Source of the DNA: an uncultured Lachnobacterium sp.
GTDB taxonomy: Bacteria > Bacillota > Clostridia > Lachnospirales > Lachnospiraceae
Assembly (NCBI GenBank): GCA_900549895.1
Contig: URQG01000021.1
Coordinates: 1 to 14,777, forward strand
Length of the DNA stretch: 14,777 nucleotides
Direction: 5' to 3'
Under the pieces are notes generated by a model that was given only the letters and a program-made list of their open reading frames with translations, made no database searches and was not told where the DNA came from. Shown here in pieces: positions 12,335 through 14,777 of this stretch. The position numbers were made by a program, and so were the translations under genes. How positions within the stretch are numbered: the stretch's first letter is position 1; every line of letters begins with the position of its first letter.

Positions 12335-14626
12335 ATGGAAAAGAGAAAAGTCATTGGCATGCTGGTCAGTGGGATCGCAGATGATTTTACCATTCAAACC
12401 TGCCGGGGCGTGATGCGAGCCGCCCAAAACAGGGCTGTGGATATCGTAATTATTCCAGGAAAGTATATTGAGAGAAATCTGATTGATAATAAAGATCTCA
12501 GATATGAATATCAGTACAATACCTTGTTTTCTTATGCGGCGGATCAGAGATTTGATGCGCTGCTTGTGACATCCGGAAGTATCGGCTGCTATGCGGATGA
12601 GACAAAGATACAGGATTTCTTACAGAAACTCAGTGGTGTTCCCTGTGTCCTGATAGGGGATAAGAGAGAGGGGTATCTGAGTGTCAGCTACGATAATTAT
12701 GAAGGAATCAAAGAGGGACTGGAATATCTGATTGAGCAATTAAATTGTACGAATATTGTTATGGTAGGCGGTCCCGATGACAACACGGATGCATTGGAGC
12801 GTAAGCGTACCTTTTTTGAAGTGATGCGAGATCATCATCTGGCGGCAGATGATTCCAATTTTATTGAGGGCAACCTGACAAGACAGCAAAAACAGGTATT
12901 GTTGGATTACGTGGATCAAAATCCGGGGGTGGAGGCTTTCTGCTGTGTAAACGATGAGACAGCGTTCGGCGTTTACGCGGCACTACAAGAGAGAAAAATC
13001 GAAATCGGCAAAGACGTATTTGTTATGGGCTATGACAATACGCTTCAGGGAGCCAAGGCGAAGCCATCACTTTCAACGGTGATGGCAGATGCAAATTCTC
13101 TCGGTGTGCATGCTTTGGAGCTTGCACTTGAAGCACTGAATGGAAAGAAGGCAGAAAGCGTTGTCATCCCGACCCGTTTTATAAAAAGAGAATCCTGCGG
13201 AAAGAAAAAGCAAAAGAGGCTGGATGCGCAGCTGAAGCGTTTGAATGAAGCATATATCGATGATTATTTCGATGAAATTTTTTACCATTATGTGATGGAA
13301 GGAAAGGATGATCGTTTAAGAACGATTTTCCACACGATTATGGAGATGATCATTGATGCATACCAGGGCAAGGAGGATGAGGACGAAGCCCATGCCGCGC
13401 TCCTGAAATTGATCGAAGCATTTCTTCGCATGGGAGCGTTTGAGTATGCGGATGTGGAAAATCTGCTGTCTCATGTAGAAGACGTCAGTGATCTTATGAT
13501 CGATCAATATGTGAACAGTTCCCAAACCCATAAGGCATTTTCTACCATCCGTAAGATCTATCGGGATATGATCCTGTCGGAGGAAGAGCATCAGGGAAAA
13601 ATGTTAAATCTTGAAGATCAGAAAAATTATGATCTGAAGATGTTCGTTACAAAGAGTATGCAGTTTGAAAAGGGTATCAGTCAAAGCTATGAGGCTATCT
13701 TGCAGGATCTCGACTGGCTGGATATCCACGATGCTGCCCTCTATACTTATGATAAACCGATCGTTCATCTGGAGCAGGAACCGTTTGAGGTTCCGAGACA
13801 TATTTATTTGAAAGCGGTATTGCATGATGGAACGGTGTGTACGACATTCGGAAAAACGCAGAGAAAGCGATCCGGGGAGATCTTTCATCACTGTCTGTCC
13901 GGGGAGAAAAGTACGGTAAAGGTTCTGCTGCCGTTGTTCTCGAATGAAGTGTTATATGGGATCCTGCTGTGTGATATGTCCGAAAAATTGTTTGAAAATG
14001 GAGAATTCTTAGCCGGTCAGCTTGGTATTGCCGTGAAGATGCTGTATCTGCTGAAAACAAATGAAGATATTCAGAATCAATATGAAAAAAGCATGGTTGT
14101 GCTCAGAGAGAACAACATTGCGTTGGATGCACTGGCGAAATCGGACGGACTTACCGGAATCTTGAACCGCCGCGGATTTACGGAGGAGGCATTAAAACAG
14201 CTGGAACGCTGCAGAAAAGAGAAAGATTTTCTGGTTGCCTATATTGATATGAATAACCTAAAGATTATCAATGACCGTTACGGGCATGATGAAGGAGATT
14301 TCTCGATTCAGACGATAAGCAGTACATTAAAGAGCCTCTTTCCGGATGGCGTCATCGGACGCATCGGAGGCGATGAATTTGCATTACTGACAGAGTATCC
14401 GGGAGAGGATACGGAAGAATTAAAGGACCGGATTTATCACGCTTTCCGCGTGTTTAATGAGAAAAGTAACAAGGCATATAATGTCATGGTATCGGTAGGC
14501 TTTTTTGTGATCGAAAAAGAAAGTGAGATCGAACTTGCGGATGCGCTGGCTTTTGCGGATGAAAAATTGTATATTGAAAAACAGAAGCGACCGAAGGTGG
14601 TAGCAAAGGATGCTGCGGAAGTATAG
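12335..14626 (+). CDS. Cytosolic diguanylate cyclase with N-terminal LacI-type sugar-binding sensor
   Basis: A 763-residue soluble protein without signal peptide or membrane helices. Residues ~5-285 resemble the LacI/PurR periplasmic-binding-protein fold: KVIGMLVSGIADDF at the start, CVNDETAFGVYAALQERK, and VFVMGYDN with the following SLSTVMAD. The N-terminal helix-turn-helix of LacI regulators is absent; the protein starts directly at the first beta strand. Residues ~290-430 are charged and helical, and ~440-585 look like a GAF-like region. A helical stretch leads to a GGDEF domain from about 604 (DGLTGILNRRGF), with DMNNLKIINDRYGHDEGD and an intact GGDEF at 678-682, so c-di-GMP synthesis is expected. 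The RxxD inhibitory site that often precedes GGDEF by five residues is missing (FPDG there). AGGGGG lies upstream of the ATG, 15 bp after the Nudix stop. The likely ligand is a mannan-derived sugar, inferred only from position. A strong terminator follows directly. Confidence 0.88.
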   Translation: MEKRKVIGMLVSGIADDFTIQTCRGVMRAAQNRAVDIVIIPGKYIERNLIDNKDLRYEYQYNTLFSYAADQRFDALLVTSGSIGCYADETKIQDFLQKLSGVPCVLIGDKREGYLSVSYDNYEGIKEGLEYLIEQLNCTNIVMVGGPDDNTDALERKRTFFEVMRDHHLAADDSNFIEGNLTRQQKQVLLDYVDQNPGVEAFCCVNDETAFGVYAALQERKIEIGKDVFVMGYDNTLQGAKAKPSLSTVMADANSLGVHALELALEALNGKKAESVVIPTRFIKRESCGKKKQKRLDAQLKRLNEAYIDDYFDEIFYHYVMEGKDDRLRTIFHTIMEMIIDAYQGKEDEDEAHAALLKLIEAFLRMGAFEYADVENLLSHVEDVSDLMIDQYVNSSQTHKAFSTIRKIYRDMILSEEEHQGKMLNLEDQKNYDLKMFVTKSMQFEKGISQSYEAILQDLDWLDIHDAALYTYDKPIVHLEQEPFEVPRHIYLKAVLHDGTVCTTFGKTQRKRSGEIFHHCLSGEKSTVKVLLPLFSNEVLYGILLCDMSEKLFENGEFLAGQLGIAVKMLYLLKTNEDIQNQYEKSMVVLRENNIALDALAKSDGLTGILNRRGFTEEALKQLERCRKEKDFLVAYIDMNNLKIINDRYGHDEGDFSIQTISSTLKSLFPDGVIGRIGGDEFALLTEYPGEDTEELKDRIYHAFRVFNEKSNKAYNVMVSVGFFVIEKESEIELADALAFADEKLYIEKQKRPKVVAKDAAEV

Positions 14627-14660
14627 TATCCGGTAAGTGATGGCTTTGATTTTGACATGG

Positions 14661-14706
14661 AAATCCCATATACGTTCATGAATTGTGAGCGTATATGGGA
14701 TTTTTT
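14661..14706 (+). terminator. Rho-independent terminator
   Basis: The left arm AAATCCCATATACGTTCA (14661-14678) pairs with TGAGCGTATATGGGATTT (14686-14703) over 18 positions with one G-U pair, around a 7-base loop. It is followed by a run of six T at 14701-14706. It sits 34 bases after the GGDEF gene stop and should end the whole + strand transcript. Confidence 0.93.
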
Positions 14707-14710
14707 GCAA

Positions 14711-14776
14711 TCATGGGAACCTCCTTCCTGTGATACCCAACCGCTGCGCGGGGATGCACAGCTCGCGGAGATGAAC
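14711..14776 (-). CDS. Possible 3' end of a minus-strand gene of unknown function (partial)
   Basis: After the terminator the base composition changes sharply: roughly 62% GC in 14715-14777. On the minus strand one frame is open from the window edge to a TGA at 14713-14711, giving a 21-residue C-terminus containing LRELCIPAQRLG and ending GRRFP. Another minus-strand frame is also open here. The TGA overlaps an ATG (ATGA, 14714-14711) that is preceded by GGAAGGAGG, an excellent ribosome binding site. That ATG opens only 12 codons, ending inside the terminator. I do not recognise the protein. It may be a convergent gene or the edge of an element with different composition; chance is possible in so short a stretch. 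Confidence 0.3.
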   Translation of the reverse strand, partial: VHLRELCIPAQRLGITGRRFP

Positions 14777-14777
14777 T

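Noticed and set aside
11666..12427. Long minus-strand open frame of 253 codons
   Set aside because: It lies antisense to the Nudix gene with its perfect Nudix box, spans the gene boundaries, has no ribosome binding site and no recognisable motif.
12335..13200. Classical LacI transcriptional repressor
   Set aside because: No helix-turn-helix precedes the ligand domain, and the polypeptide continues into a GGDEF domain.
1..14777. CRISPR array, tRNA, rRNA, insertion sequence or toxin-antitoxin pair
   Set aside because: No regularly spaced repeats, tRNA-like cloverleaf, rRNA segments or transposase motifs were seen on either strand.

Overview
The window is a 14.8 kb piece of an accessory carbohydrate locus. 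All confident genes are on the + strand. Together they read as a beta-mannan / glucomannan-oligosaccharide utilisation operon from a Gram-positive gut anaerobe, most likely a Lachnospiraceae member close to Roseburia. The grounds are a lipoprotein solute-binding protein with two MalF/MalG-type permeases and no dedicated ATPase; a cellobiose/mannobiose 2-epimerase beside two different GH130 phosphorylases; paired CE2-like and CE17-like acetyl esterases; moderate-to-low GC; and strong AGGAGG-type ribosome binding sites. The same set of functions is known from the Roseburia intestinalis mannan locus. I cannot name the species.

Layout. Positions 1-50 are not genomic: they are an Illumina Nextera i5 adapter with a readable index, so the true promoter and ribosome binding site of the first gene are missing. 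Positions 59-3474 encode the ABC importer (binding lipoprotein and two permeases), with a perfect 13-bp hairpin between binding protein and first permease. Positions 3500-7071 encode the epimerase and two phosphorylases, GH130_1-like and GH130_2-like, which are separated by a structured 189-bp gap. Positions 7073-9281 encode two intracellular SGNH acetyl esterases. Positions 9292-11604 encode an unusual single polypeptide joining a complete GH1 beta-glucosidase to a complete class I mannose-6-phosphate isomerase. After a 103-bp AT-rich gap with a candidate promoter, 11708-14626 encodes a Nudix hydrolase and a cytosolic diguanylate cyclase whose N-terminus is a LacI/periplasmic-binding-protein-like sugar domain without a DNA-binding helix-turn-helix. 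A strong rho-independent terminator (14661-14706) closes the block. The last ~65 bases jump to about 62% GC and may hold the end of a different, minus-strand gene.

How the genes fit together (inference from families). Acetylated manno- and glucomanno-oligosaccharides are captured and imported, powered by an ATPase encoded elsewhere. They are deacetylated in the cytosol by the two esterases. The epimerase turns the reducing-end mannose of mannobiose into glucose, and GH130_1 phosphorolyses Man-beta-1,4-Glc to mannose-1-phosphate and glucose. GH130_2 shortens longer mannooligosaccharides, also giving mannose-1-phosphate. GH1 trims beta-glucosyl residues, and the isomerase half sends mannose-6-phosphate to fructose-6-phosphate. 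A phosphomannomutase, an extracellular endo-mannanase, alpha-galactosidase and transporter ATPase are not in the window. The most unusual elements are the GH1-isomerase fusion and the sugar-sensor/GGDEF protein, which could couple mannan-derived sugar to c-di-GMP signalling.
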